DNA from: Solanum dulcamara | Taxonomy: Eukaryota; Streptophyta; Magnoliopsida; Solanales; Solanaceae | Length of the DNA: 64,000 nucleotides | Direction of reading: 5' to 3' | NCBI RefSeq assembly: GCF_947179165.1 | Contig: NC_077240.1 | Coordinates: forward strand, 44,219,501-44,283,500 | Shown: positions 23,054-35,128 of the stretch, one piece after another | How positions within the stretch are numbered: position 1 is the first letter of the stretch | Layout of the letters: each line of letters opens with the position of its first letter | Made by a program: the position numbers and the translations under genes | The notes under the pieces: generated by a model | Database searches by the model: none | What the model was told of the DNA's origin: nothing | The model's input: the letters and a program-made list of their open reading frames with translations, nothing else

Positions 23054-25434
23054 TGTAATGACTCTGGAGGTCATTTTTTGGATTTGTTTTTCATGAAATG
23101 ACCATTTTCTCCCTCCCTTTAGTTGCCTTGAGTCATTTGTGATTAGTATCGGGTGTTGGTTTTGAGAAAATTCTATGAAAAAGTTGGGTTTGGGAAATTT
23201 TAAGTTTTCATAAGCTTTAAGTGTTTAAAAGTGGTATTTTAGGTCAACCAGAGCTATGAGTCTCGAAATAAAATTTCGTTGATTCCAGCAATTTCAGAAT
23301 AGGGAAGTTGTTCTAGAAAAGTTTACGGAATCAGAATTGGGGTTGTAACGAGGAATTGAAGTCTTGAGTTGGGAATTTGATGAATTTTAGGTCAAGGTTT
23401 GACTTGGGCTAACTTGCAAAGTTTCGACACTCGGAATAAAATTTTAAACTCTATTGGATTCAGGTATTGTTTTTACTCTAAAAGAAGTTCTAGTTGAATT
23501 TTTGAAGGTTCTGAGCCCGTTTTGATATTTTGGAGGCCTAAGTTAGTTTAGTTGCGACGATGGAGGTGCTTTTGTTCTTTGCGATCGCGTAGACCTAATT
23601 GCGATCGCAAAGAGTCATTTGGTTAGGCATCGTGATTACGAGGACTTTTTCGCGATCGTGATGGTCAGCTTTAAATGAGTTGACCAGTTTTCTCTTCCAG
23701 ATCACGAAGGGGGACGCCACGATCGTGATGAGCTAAGGCTGGGTAGACTCGAAATTCCCAAAAGTTGAGATTTTAGTCCATTCCACCATTTTGAACCCTA
23801 GAAGCTTGGTTGAGGTGATTTCTTGGGGGGGGTTTGAGGCAAATCGATTGGGTATGTAGTTTCTATTTAATTTTTTATGACCCATCAATTATATATTGTT
23901 TTTAGCCTCTAAATCATGGATTTTTGAACTCATACCTTGGGGGTTTTCAAGAGACCAAAAACTTTAATGTTTTGATGATTCTAAGTTAGTTTTAAGTTCA
24001 AATTCGATTCCATTTTCACTACTAGATTCTAAATACCTCAAGGATTATTTTCATGTAAAAATTTTCTAATTTTTGTTCATTTTTTGAAATTGGGTATTTT
24101 GGGCTGTTTGGGTGAGTTTTGGGCTCGGTATTTAAAATGTCGAACTGGTCATTAGAATCGTATTCTTATTGGAATTACTTATTTGAATAGATTATCTTGA
24201 TTCGGAACGTCGACATACGGGTAAAGCTCAAATTTTGAAGTAGTTCAAGATTAAAATCGAGGCAAGTGAATTTCTAAACCTATGTTTAAGCTCGTAAGAT
24301 CATTTAATTGTATTTTACGTGTTTGCAAGTGATGAAAAGTGATTTTAGGGATAGTTGAGTTTATTTGATGTTTAAACGGATTGATATTGAAATACGGGGT
24401 AATAGATGGAAAATAAGATAATTTATGCATGTTGTGCTCAATACGAATTGGTACTTGACTTATTGTGAATACTTGAATATGTTATTGTGATATGAGTTGT
24501 GAATTATTGATATTATCACTCCATTATTATATTTACATCGACATTGCCTATTTACATTGGTTTCAAAACTTTGAGATAGAATTTGATTCGAGGATTATGC
24601 CAAAGGGAAATAGTTCCTGCGATAAATGATTTATGCCGAAGTGAAATGATTCCGATGAGAGATGATTATGCTGAAATAGTTTCAATGGATACATGGTCCC
24701 ATCCATGGGTTCTGGCATGCTTGTCAGTGGATGTATATCATTTAGGACATACATATATCACTATATGTGACATTGTATTGTATTTCATTGCATCATACTT
24801 CTTTTGTCATTTTAGACTGTTTTACCCCTAATACTCCTTTGATCTGTATTATTGACTAATAAGATCATATTTGATAGTTGGGTTGCCCTGTTATGGAGAC
24901 TTATATGTATACTTGTACTGTTCTGTTAGACTGGGCTGATTTTTGTGTAAGTTATAGTCTAGGGGATGGATGGTATGATAGGAGTATGTGTACCTTATTT
25001 AGCTTAGCTTACTCTTAGGAGTTCGCTTGTCAAGTACTGTGTTGATGGTACTTATTTTTGTTATCTATACTTATGTAGGTTCTGAGCCTGGATAGTGACC
25101 AGTTCTCTCATCTTCCATCTATGGCTTATTGAGGAGATTCGAGAGGTAGTTGTTGATGCTAGCCATCTTTCCTATTCCTCTTTATCTTTTACTTTGATCT
25201 ATTTGAGATACAGAGGTTGAGACTTGTATTTATTTCAGTATCTTATATTAGAAGGCTTGTATATATGACAAACAGTCTTTGGAGGATTTTTTAATGGTTA
25301 AGATTTTCTTCTTTAACTTTTAAATTGCTTGTTTTTAGATTGTTTCTGCTTTTATTTCCGCATTTAGTGGGTTAGGCTAACTTGTCTAGTGGGAAAGGCC
25401 AAGTTACATCATGCTCGGATTTCGGGTCATGATA
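23054..25434 (+). mobile_element. 5' LTR of gypsy element C
   Basis: A 2381-bp LTR starting TGTAATGAC and ending in a decayed GTCATGATA. Flanking ACCTG (23049-23053) is repeated exactly after the 3' LTR. The first 240 bases are about 88% identical to the 3' LTR by eye. It contains palindromic GCGATCGC-type words at 23578-23735 and about three copies of a GCCGAAG-GAAATG unit at 24594-24690. It lacks about 175 bases present in the 3' LTR, and has about 210 bases (23820-24030) missing there. Confidence 0.93.
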
Positions 25435-25436
25435 AA

Positions 25437-25451
25437 TGATATCATAGCCTC
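25437..25451 (+). other. degenerate primer binding site, element C
   Basis: TGATATCATAGCCTCAGG follows the 5' LTR. It matches the tRNA-Met site TGGTATCAGAGC with two changes and keeps the extension CTCAGG. Confidence 0.7.
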
Positions 25452-25633
25452 AGGTTTATAGGTCTCATGAGTACAAGCCAAGTCTAAGTAGAGTCTTGAT
25501 GATCGGTATGGGAAAGTCTGTACTTATCTTCGAGAGGCTATGAAGACTGCAAGTAAACTTCTGTTATTCATCCTTTTTATCATGTGAGGTTGTTATAATA
25601 TTATTGAGTTTCACACATTATTTTGACAGATTT

Positions 25634-26830
25634 TGAGGACTAGATCTATAATTACTGGTAGAGGTGAGGCAGTCCTCGAGGATGACGTCGGGACCCAAGC
25701 TAGGGGTAGAGGTAAAGGCTGAGCTAGGGGCCATGGGCGTGGACAGGTCGCAGGTAAAGGTCGTGCCCGAGGAATGGCACCAACCTGAGGTTAGGCTAGA
25801 GAGGCTTCTCCATATCCACGTGTTGAGATTGGTGGGAGCCAGGTCCTTCCTGAGGTCGCAACGCCATTGTTTCAAGATACTTTGTTGAGGATGTTGGGTG
25901 TACTAGAGGGCCTTATTCAGGGTGCTGCAGGTATGCCACAGGGCTCACAGACCAGAGTTGGAGCACAGACTTCAGAGCAACATGAGGCTCCCATGGTTAA
26001 GGGTCCAATAAGTTAGCCACCCATGGGCCCTATGGTTGATAAGGGTGGAGTGCAGAAAGAGAGATCTCAGGATGCACTCACACTTATGATGAAAAATAAC
26101 AAGCAGCATCAATATGAGAGGCTTTGAAAGATAGACCCAATGCAGTTTCATAGTGGGAAGACTGAGGATGCACATGAGTTTTTGACTACGTGTAGGGAAT
26201 TATTAGAGATAGAGGAGTTGGTTGAGAAACATGGGGTCTGCTATGCTACACTTCAGTTGCATGGGCCAGCTCAAGAGTGGTGGAGGGTGTATTTGAGTGC
26301 TAGACCAGTGGGGTCACAGTAGGTTACTTGGGATGAGTTTGTTGTTGCCTTCTATGAACGCTTTGTCCCTTAGAGTGTGAGGAAGGAGATTCGGTCATGG
26401 TTTGAGAATTTGAGGCAAGATAGCCTCATAGTTACTGACTATGAGACCCATTTTTACCAATTGTCGAGATATGTTATGGTCATCCTTCTTGATGAGACAG
26501 AGTAGGTTCGCAGATTTGTATGAGGACTAGATTATTCTATCTGTACATAGGTGTTTCAAGCTACCCGAGAGGGGGATTTCTTTAAGTACATCATGGGTTC
26601 CGCTAAGGAGGCAGAGTTGATAAAGAGAGAGAGGAGTTCGAGGACCTCAAGAGGGCCCGTGCTTCTGGTAAGTTTTTAGGTACCTCATCTAGAGGTAGAA
26701 GTTCTTAAAGAGAAGGTGGTTCCTTTCAGTGTAGAGGGCCAATTCAGGTTTGTATGCTAGCTTCTAAGGGTGGCCAGACATCGTATGAGTCAGGGTCATC
26801 AGGGATCACAATAGAGGATAATGGGCTGGG
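25634..26830 (+). pseudogene. gypsy Gag, element C
   Basis: An arginine/glycine-rich N-terminus (GRGEAV, then RGRG and HGRGQ repeats) is followed by the retrotransposon Gag domain near 26130-26600: PMQFHSGKTEDAHEFL, LQLHGPAQEWWRVY, WDEFVVAFYERFVP, and LIVTDYETHFYQLSRY. The initiator ATG appears mutated to TTG near 25634, and several TAG/TGA codons break the frame. No intact zinc knuckle is seen in the C-terminal part, which is decayed. Confidence 0.8.
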
Positions 26831-27119
26831 GTAGTCAGATGAGTTCATCCGATTCAGCACATCAGTATTCAGTATTGAGATCTTGTTTGGTTGTGAGGAT
26901 CTTGTCTATTTGATTCATTATTTCCCATTACAGGTTCACACCAGTCCACAACACATTTATTCTACTCTAGTGAGAGCATCAGTACCACTGGCTCGGGGTC
27001 AAAGCAAGGCTTAGGCACATTGAGGTGGTCGTACACTTGGTAGGAGGTGCTAGTGGAGATATAGTACCACATGGTGTAGGTAGAGGCACCATGCAGACTT
27101 GTGAAGGTAGGGGAGCTCA

Positions 27120-27497
27120 GTGTTATGCTTTTCTATAGAGACCCGAGGCTAAGACTTTTAATGCAGTTATTATAGGTATCATCCCAGTTTGTCATCGACC
27201 CATATCTGTGTTATTTGATCCTGGATCTACATTCTTCTATGTGTCTACCTATTTTGCATCCGGTTTTTGATTTGAGTTGTGATCGCATTCTCATGCCTAT
27301 TTATGTTTCTACACCCGTAGGTGATTCCTTAGTAGTGGATTGAGTATATCAATTATGTCTTATTTCTTTAGCCGAGTATGACACTTGGGTAGACATGATT
27401 ATTTTGGAGATGGTAGACTTTGATATGATATTGGCTACGGATTGGTTTTCTCCTTATCTTGTTATTCTTGATTGCTATGATAAGACCATGACTTTAG
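27120..27497 (+). pseudogene. gypsy aspartic protease, element C
   Basis: Reads VLFDPGSTFFYVSTYFA, the gypsy protease active-site block (DPGS where many families have DSGA). It ends in DWFSPYLVILDCYDKTM, the usual protease C-terminus. Frameshifts are present. It is followed at once by RNase H tail sequence, so RT is missing. Confidence 0.75.
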
Positions 27498-28690
27498 CAT
27501 CCGAGAAAGGCCAATGTGGTGGCCAATACTTTGAGTAGGAAGGCTACTAGTATGGGGAGTCTTGCCGCGATTAGTGTTGACATGAGACCCTTGGATAGGG
27601 ATGTGCAAAGGTTAGCCAACAGATCTATCCGATTATGGGTATCTGAGGAGAGTGGAGGCTTTATTGCTTTCATTGAGGCCCGATCTTCACTAGTTGAGCA
27701 GATTTGGAAGCGATAGTGGGATGATGAGAAGTTGTGTCTCATTCGAGACAAGGTGATGAGGGGAGAGGCTAGGGAGGCCAAAATTGATTCAGAGGGGGTT
27801 TTGGGGATTGAAGGTAGGATTTGTGTGCCCTAGGTTGGTGATTTGATCAGATTAATTCTAGATGAGGCTCATTGTTCCAGATATTCTATTGACCTGAGTG
27901 CAGCAAAGATGTATCATGATCTTAGCCAGCACTATTGGTGGTGTGGGATAAAGAGGGACATTGCAGAGTTTGTGTCCAATTGTTTGACTTTCCAGCAGGT
28001 TAAGTATGAGCACCAGTGGCCTAGAGATGTGAGTCAGAGGATGTCTATTCCTATTGGAAATGGGAAATGATCACCATGGACTTCGTTGTGGGTTTACCTA
28101 CCATCGTGTGTGATTATAATTCTATATGGGTGTTTGTTGACAGATTGACCAAGTCCGCCCACTTCATCCCAGTTAAGGTAAGGTACACGGCGGATAAGTT
28201 AGTCAGGTTGTATATTAGTCAGATTGTTCTGCTTCATGGTGTACTAGTATCCATTATTTTGAATCGGGGTTCAGTGTTTACTTCATACTTTTGGCAGGTA
28301 TTACAACATTGGCTGGGTACTAGGCTTGATATGAGCACAACTTTTCACCCAAAGAACGACAGACAATCTAAGCAGATGATTCAGGTATTATAGGATATGC
28401 TTAGGGCCTGTGTTATTTATTTTGGTGCTAGATGGTATCAACATTTGCCCTTAGTAGAGTTTTCCTACAACAACAGTTATCACTCTAGTATTCATATGTC
28501 TTAATTCGAGGCATTGTATGGTAAGAGGTGTCGATCTCCCATCGGGTGATTTGATTTAGCTGAGATGGATTCTCTAGACAAGGATTCACATAGAGATGCT
28601 ATGGAGAAAGTTCGTATGATTTAGGGTAGACTCTTGATTACCTAGAGTAGGCATAAGAGCTATGTAGATAGGAGAGTTTGACCCTTGGAG
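27498..28690 (+). pseudogene. gypsy RNase H tail and integrase, element C
   Basis: Begins with KANVVANTLSRKA, the far end of RNase H. The zinc-binding domain has EAHCSRYSIDLSAAKMYHDL and YWWCGIKRDI, but in the CxxC pair (NCLTFQ) the second Cys is Phe. The core has TMDFVVGLP and ILNRGSVFTSYFW, with catalytic Asp changed to Asn. At the last block QSER is QSKQ, losing Glu. Later blocks YHSSIHMS and CRSPIG-FD are recognisable, with many stops. It is inactive. Confidence 0.85.
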
Positions 28691-28804
28691 TTCATGGAGG
28701 GTGACCATGTTTGGCTCCGAGTATCATGCATGAAGGGAGTCATGTAGTTTGGGAAGAAGGGAAAGCTTAGACCTTAATTCATTGGATCATATGAGATTTT
28801 AGGG

Positions 28805-29140
28805 TAAGTGGGAGAGGTGTCTTATAGAATGGCCTTCCCACCTAGCTTATCAGCTGTGCATTCGGTATTTCATATTTTCATGCTCCAGAAGTATGATTCG
28901 AATGAGTCTCATGTGATTTCTCTTGATTCGGTGGAGTTGGGTCCAGATTTGATGTTTGAGGAGGAGCTCATAGTCATTCTTGACAGACAGGTCTGTAAGG
29001 TTAGGACCAAGGAGATAGTTTCAGTGAAGGTCCTGTGGAAGCATCGTACAGTTGGAGAGGCTACTTGGGAGACAAAGTCCAATATACGTGCCCGATACCC
29101 ACAACTTTTTGAGACTTCAGGTACTTCCTTTACTTTATTT
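28805..29140 (+). pseudogene. chromodomain end of gypsy Pol, element C
   Basis: Reads YRMAFPPSLSAVHSVFHIFM, then the chromodomain: ELIVILDRQVCKVRTKEI, VSVKVLWKHRTVGEATWE, IRARYPQLF. The chromodomain is nearly intact and places the element among chromoviruses. The aromatic positions needed for methyl-histone binding are not clearly conserved, as in many plant gypsy copies. Confidence 0.88.
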
Positions 29141-29155
29141 TTGAAGATGAACATT

Positions 29156-29173
29156 GTTTTTAGTGGTGGATAA
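29156..29173 (+). other. degenerate polypurine tract, element C
   Basis: The position just before the 3' LTR reads TTAGTGGTGGATAA, a decayed form of the AAGGGGGGA-type tract seen in elements D and B. Confidence 0.6.
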
Positions 29174-31556
29174 TGTAATGACCCTAGAGGTCATTTTTGG
29201 ATTTTTTCATGAAATGACCATTTTTTCCCTACATTTAGTTGCCTTGAGTTGTTTCTAATTAGTATCGAGTGTTGGTTTTGAGAAAATTCTATGAAAAAAT
29301 TGGGTTTTGAAAATTTTGAGTTTTTATAAGCTTTAATTGTTTAAAAGTGGTATTTTAGGTCAACCGGAGCTACGAGTCTCAGAATGGAATTTCGTTAATT
29401 CTTGCAACTCCGAAATGGGCAAATTGGTCTAGGAGAGTTTACGTAATCAAAATTAGGGTTGTAACAAGGAATTGAAGTCTTGAGTTGGGAGTTTGATGAA
29501 TTTTAGGCCAAGGTTTGACTTGGGTAAACTTTGGGAGTTTTGACGTTCGACATAAAATTTCAACCACTCTGTTGTATTTGGGAGATGGTTCTGGTCTAAA
29601 AGAAGTGTTATTTGAATTTTTGGAAGTCTTGAGCTCGTTTTGATATTTTGGAGGCCTAAGTTAGTTTAGTTGTGACTTTTTTGAGTTTTGGGTCAAGGAG
29701 ACCTCGAATTTAAATTCTGATGGTTCCATTAAGTCCGAAATGTCAAAATTAGAATGGTAGCGTATAAGGTTTGTGTTTTCGGAATTCTGAACGAATCCCG
29801 AGGATTGATTTTGAGAGTTGAGACTTGGTGAAACTACTGCGTTATCTACTATCTGGTGGAGATGTTTTTATTCTTCAAGATTACGTAGGCCTAATCGTGA
29901 TTGTGAAGATTCATTTGGTTAGGCATCGCGATCAAGAGGCCTTTTTCGCGATCGTGAGGGTCTGCTTTAATGAGTTGACTAGTTTTCTCTTCGCGATCAC
30001 AAATGGGGACGCCACGATCCTGATAAGCAAGGCCTGGTCAGACTCAAAATTCCCAAAAGTTGGGATTTTATTCCATTCCACCATTTTTGAACCCTAAAAG
30101 CTCGGTGGAGGTAAATACCTCGAGGATCATTTTCTAAAAAATTCCTAATTTTGGTTCGTTTTCAAAATTAGGTATTTCGGCTTGTTCAGGTCAGTTTTGG
30201 CCCGTGTTCAATGTCAAATTGGGTATCAGTAGACTTATATTCTTATTGGGATTACTTATTTAAATATATTATCTTAATTCGAAATGTTGACAAAAGGTTA
30301 AAGCTAAGATTCCGAAGTAGTTCGAGATTAAAGTCGAGGCAAGTGAATTTCTAAATCTATGTTTAAGCTTGTAGGATCATATATTCGTGTTTTACGTGTT
30401 TGAAAGGTATGAAAAGTGATTTTGGGGATTAGTTGAGTTTATTTGATGTTTAAACGGATTGACATTGAAATAAGGGGTAATAGATGACAAATGAGAGAAT
30501 TTATGCATGTTGTGCTTGATACAAATTGGTACTTGACTTATTTTGAATACTTGAATATGCTGTTATGATATGAGTTGTGAATTTTTTATATTATCCTTCC
30601 ATAATTGTATTTATATGGACATTGCCTATTTTCATTGGTTCCGATACTTTGATATAAAATTTGATTCGAGGATTATGCCGAAGGAAAATGGTTCCTACGA
30701 GAAATGATTTATGTCGAAGGAAAATGGTTCTAGCGATGCCGAAGGGAAATGGCTCCGGTGAGAGATGATTTATGCCGAAGAAAATGGTTCTGATTGATAC
30801 ACGGTCCATGTGTGGCTCCCATGGGTTCCAGCCGCTAGTCAGCGGATGTGTATCATTTAGGATAGACATGCGTCACTATATGTGACATTGCATTGCATTT
30901 CATTGCATCATACTTATTTTTCCATTTTGGACTGTTTTACCTCTAATACTCATTTGATCTGTATTATTGACTGATGAGATCCTATTTGATATTTGGGTTG
31001 CTCTTTTGTGGAGACTTATATGTATACTTGTACAGTGCTGTTAGAACTGTTAGACTGGGCTGATCTCTGTGTAGGTTGTAGTCTGGGGGTTGGAGGTATG
31101 ACAGGAGTACGTGTATCTTAATTAGCTTAGCTTAGTCATAGTCGTTCGCTTGCTAGGTACCATATCGGTGGTACTCACCCTTGCTATCTACACTTGTGTA
31201 GGTTTTGATCCCGGACAGTGACTAGTTCTCTCATCTTCCATCAGTGTCTTATTGAGGAGATTCGAGAGGTAATTATTGATGCCGACCATCTTTTCTATTC
31301 CTCTTTATTTTTTACTTTGATCTATTTGAGATAGAAAGGTTGAGACTTGTATTTATTTCAGTATCTTATATTAGAAGGCTTGAACATATGAAAACCAGTC
31401 TGTGGGGGATTTTGTAATGATTAAAAAATTTTGATTTGATATTTAAATTGCTTATTTTTAACTGTTTCAGCTTTTATTTCCGCATTTAATGGGTTGGACT
31501 GACTTGTTCGGTAGGAAAGGACAAGTGTCATCACGCTTGAATTTTGGGTCGTGATA
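29174..31556 (+). mobile_element. 3' LTR of gypsy element C
   Basis: A 2383-bp LTR from TGTAATGACCC to GTCGTGATA, followed by ACCTG (31557-31561), an exact copy of 23049-23053. It carries about 175 bases (29677-29852) that the 5' LTR lacks, lacks about 210 that the 5' copy has, and has about four GCCGAAG-GAAATG repeats at 30672-30800 against three. Confidence 0.93.
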
Positions 31557-32665
31557 ACCTGTGTCGAAAATTCCAATATTGATTCCATCAAAAGGTCCAT
31601 TTAAGCTCTCCGAAATTATATCCCAAAATTGAACACAATTTTGGACTCAAAACATAGGAAACTAAGACATGCTGCAATTTATCCAAAAGCTCAACAAAAA
31701 AGAGACAAGGCAAACCCTTCGAAAAGGAATTTACCTTAAACCAGCAATCTCTGATGCACTCCGAACACCTTCACATATAGCCCCAAATAATTCAAACACA
31801 TAGAACTTGGAATTACCTGATTTGGATCTCTAAAACTCGAGATATTGTGTTTTGAATATTGAAAGTGATGATGAAATTGATAGTGATCTTTATTAAAAGA
31901 CCATTCAAAAGCCTTCCACGAACGTGGGCCCCGTGGCCGCAATTGCGATGGTCAACCAAACCTGGTTAACCATGGCCCTTCTTCGCGAATCTAGTGATCC
32001 TTCCGCATATACAAAGGGTCAGGTCTCAGGTCTCCACGAATGACGCAAATGTGGTAGGTCATCTCATTAAACTCCGAGAAAGCAGCCTAGCACGGCAGCC
32101 AAGGAAACAAGGCCTCCACGAACGTGGCATGAAGACCGCGAATGCGAAGGGTTTCTTGCAGCAATTGATGTACATTAGCTGGTTAAGCCCTACTTTAAAA
32201 TCTCCGATAAGGTATTCTAGATTCGTTCAGAACTCCGTAGGTATAAACGAGATATGCTACCCCATCAAATTCAACATTCTGGACTCAACAGTTTCGTCAA
32301 AACTTTCAATTGAGCTCGTTTTAATAAAAAGTGGGTCCCACACCCAAGCCCTATTTTAAGATAAATTCCACAAAGAGTCTCGAGAATAGTTCGAAGGCCT
32401 CGAGATCCACATGAAAAGTCCTTTTAGACAAAACTTGACATTTTTGAGCTAATGGAACCGTCAGAATTGCATTTCAACTTAAGTCAAATATTCAAGTTTC
32501 AAAAGCTCCAAAACACATAAACTTGTACAGAATCCAAATGAATGACCAGGTAATCGAATTGACAGTTCCAGCAAGTCATAAATAACTTGGGATTGCTATA
32601 AAAATGCCTAAATGGCGAAAAGAAGACAATAATAAGAAAATAATATGGAGGGTCATTACAAAAAT

Positions 32666-33514
32666 AATATTTGATGTCCAAGTGGGTCCTCCCATAAATG
32701 AGTTATATTCTTATTATTTATTGTTCAATAATATTATAGCTCTTGAAAAATACATTCAATTTTATAAAAGTTCCTAACATATTCTTATTAAAAGATCATT
32801 TTCAAATGAAAGATACCTAATTAAAAAGATTGATGGCATCACCAAGGCTTTATTTTATAATACAACCAAATTATATAAAAGAAGATATAACTACACTTGT
32901 ATATTCGCCCATCAATATAATAGTTGATAAATATAGATTCTTTTTATGTATTTAGCTAACAAATATAATTAGTTTTAGTCTCCCGGGTATATGTGTAATT
33001 TTTTCTAAAAGGAATTAGGTTGATTGCAATAATATATTTGTTTATTTGTGTAATTCATATATTGTTTTTGTTATATATCTAGATTAGTCTTCTCTCGTAT
33101 ATGATTTTCTTGAGTTATTTATTGTAATTAATTTCAACAATTCTTGAAAATAAATTGGAGTTAGTTATCTTTTTCTATTTTCATGATGAGTGACAACAAC
33201 AATTATTTCACGCAATACATAAAATTGATACCAAATTATATATTTGTGATTGGCTGAAACTACCAAATTTATGTCCCTCAGTATATTGAAGGAACCTATC
33301 ATTATCAATAACACCATATTAGTTAGTAAATGATCATCACTATAAAGACTTCTCTTAATTATTATGGTGTAGACTATGAAACTATCATAGCTTAAAAAGA
33401 TGATGATCCTATAGAATTGACAAAATAATTTTGATAGACCAACTATATATAGAAATTACACCAAGGAATATGTCTTTCATTGAGAAAGAATAGGAGGTAA
33501 AAACAGAACTCCTT
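32666..33514. other. no gene: AT-rich unique sequence
   Basis: Strongly AT-rich with only chance frames. No recognisable repeat ends. Confidence 0.5.
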
Positions 33515-33658
33515 ATTCCTATTCTTATCTGGCTTCTTTCTTATTTGCTTTTACTGAGCCGAGGGTCTCTCGGAAACAGCCGTCCTACCTTGGTAGGAGT
33601 CAGGTCTGCGTATACTATACCCTCTCCATACCCCACATTGTGGGATTTCACTGGGTCG

Positions 33659-33689
<31 letters not shown>
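33515..33689 (+). mobile_element. short 3' tail copy of the RTE-like LINE (or its partner SINE)
   Basis: It aligns with the last 170 bases of the LINE at 40650-40824: GAGCCGAGGGTCT-TCGG, then TCCTAC-TTGGTAGGAGTC, GTCTGCGTA, TGTGGGATTTCACTGGGT and a (GTT)n end. Upstream similarity extends slightly past the GAGCCGAGG word, which favours a severely 5'-truncated LINE. I see no tRNA-like A and B boxes upstream as a SINE would need. The hairpin CCTACCTTGGTAGG is kept. Confidence 0.75.
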
Positions 33690-34584
33690 ATTAATTTATT
33701 ATACAAAATTAAAATAATAATGATGATAATATTAGAAAATAAATACATAACTTATATTTTACGCATTTTATTCATAGCGCATAAGTTAGTAATTGATATG
33801 CTATAGATATTGTTCTGATTATTTATATATTAAAATTGATTTTTGACGACATAATTAAGAATAATCAAATTATTAACCACATTATTGTAATGACCCTCCA
33901 GCTCATTTTCTTCATTCTCCAATATTTTCAGTGTTTAGAATTTTTCTGCAACGACCCTAAGTCATTTATGACTTGCTGTCACAGATAGTTCAGGCCGTTC
34001 GTTTGGATTTTTTGCCCATTTCCTTGTGCTAGATCTTTTATAACTTGAAAAGTTGACTTTGGCTATAAATTCAGGTAAACGATCTCATAATAGAATTCTG
34101 ACGGTTCTATCAGTTCTAGAATGGCCAAATTATGCTAGAAGCATGGTCGGGATGAGTATCGACGCAATTGGTACGAGTTTAGGACCATTTGGTGCTTTTA
34201 CCTTTGAAATTTGGCCTATGATTGACTTTGATCAATATTTTTGGAAAAGGCACTCGGGTGAAAATTTTGACATCATGGTTAGTTCTAGAATGTTGATTTT
34301 GGTCTAGAACTTCCATTTGTTCTCTTTCTGAGGCTTCCGATCTAATCCCGAGGCCAGTTGTGAAAATAGGCTCAAAATGGCACTTGGGTGTGGGACTCAC
34401 CTTTTTTAGTAATGACCTCATGTGGAAATTTGTGTCTGCACCATTGAGACTGGAATATCGTATTTAGTGGGGTAGCATATCTTATTTGTGCACACGGGGT
34501 TCCGAACGTATCCAGAGCACCCGTCGAAGCTTTTTCAAACCTCGAGTTTGAGCTGGTGCACCTTGAGTTGCTCTCCGCGATCAC

Positions 34585-35128
34585 AGACCTGGTCCCCGCA
34601 TTTGCATAAAAAAAGGAGCCTAACCTCCGCGTTCGCAGAGAAGGATGAGGTTAGCCCTCCGCATTCGCGGAACTGTTCCCTGCCTTTGCGGAGGTCTGTT
34701 GAGTAGTCTTTTAATTAAGACCATCAACCATTCCTCAACCGGACTTCATATATTGTTCATGTGATTTTGGGAGCTAGAAAGCTCCAAATTGTGCAATTCA
34801 AGGGTCCAACTTCAAGAGCATTTCGCGAGAAATCTGTTGGTGAGATCGTAATGGCAGACCTGGTCCCCGCATTTGCAGAGAAAAAGGAGCCTAACCTCCG
34901 CGTTCGTGGAGAAAGATGAGGTTAGCCCTCTGCGTTCGCGGAACTGTTCCCTGCCTTTGCGGAAGTCTGTTGAGTAGTCTTTTAATTAAGACCATCAACC
35001 ATTCCTCAACTGGACTTCATATATTGTTCATGCAATTTTGGGAGCTACAAAGCTCTAAATTGAGCGATTCAAGGGTCCAACTTCAAGAGCATTTCGCGAG
35101 AAATCTGTTGGTGAGATCGGAATGGTAG
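34585..35128 (+). repeat. 271-bp tandem duplication inside the solo LTR
   Basis: AGACCTGGTCCCCGCATTTG begins both 34585 and 34856, and the two units run in register to about 35128. They differ at few positions and each carries CGCGTTCGC-type palindromic words and a TTTTAATTAAGACC block. Confidence 0.85.

Larger units (their letters stand above)
21273..32660 (-). mobile_element. minus-strand solo gypsy LTR, split by element C
   Basis: The left part (21273-23053) begins TGTCACGACC, the complement of an LTR end. The right part (31562-32660) ends GGTCATTACA, the complement of the LTR start TGTAATGACC. Joined across element C they make one LTR of about 2.9 kb. Flanks are GAAAT (21268-21272) and AAAAT (32661-32665), a 5-bp duplication with one change. 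No internal region or second LTR exists, so it is a solo LTR left by recombination between two LTRs. It predates element C. Confidence 0.8.

Noticed and set aside
33420..33560. A tRNA-derived SINE head upstream of the short LINE tail
   Set aside because: No A box or B box pair is visible, and similarity to the LINE extends upstream of the shared tail, so truncated LINE is the simpler reading.
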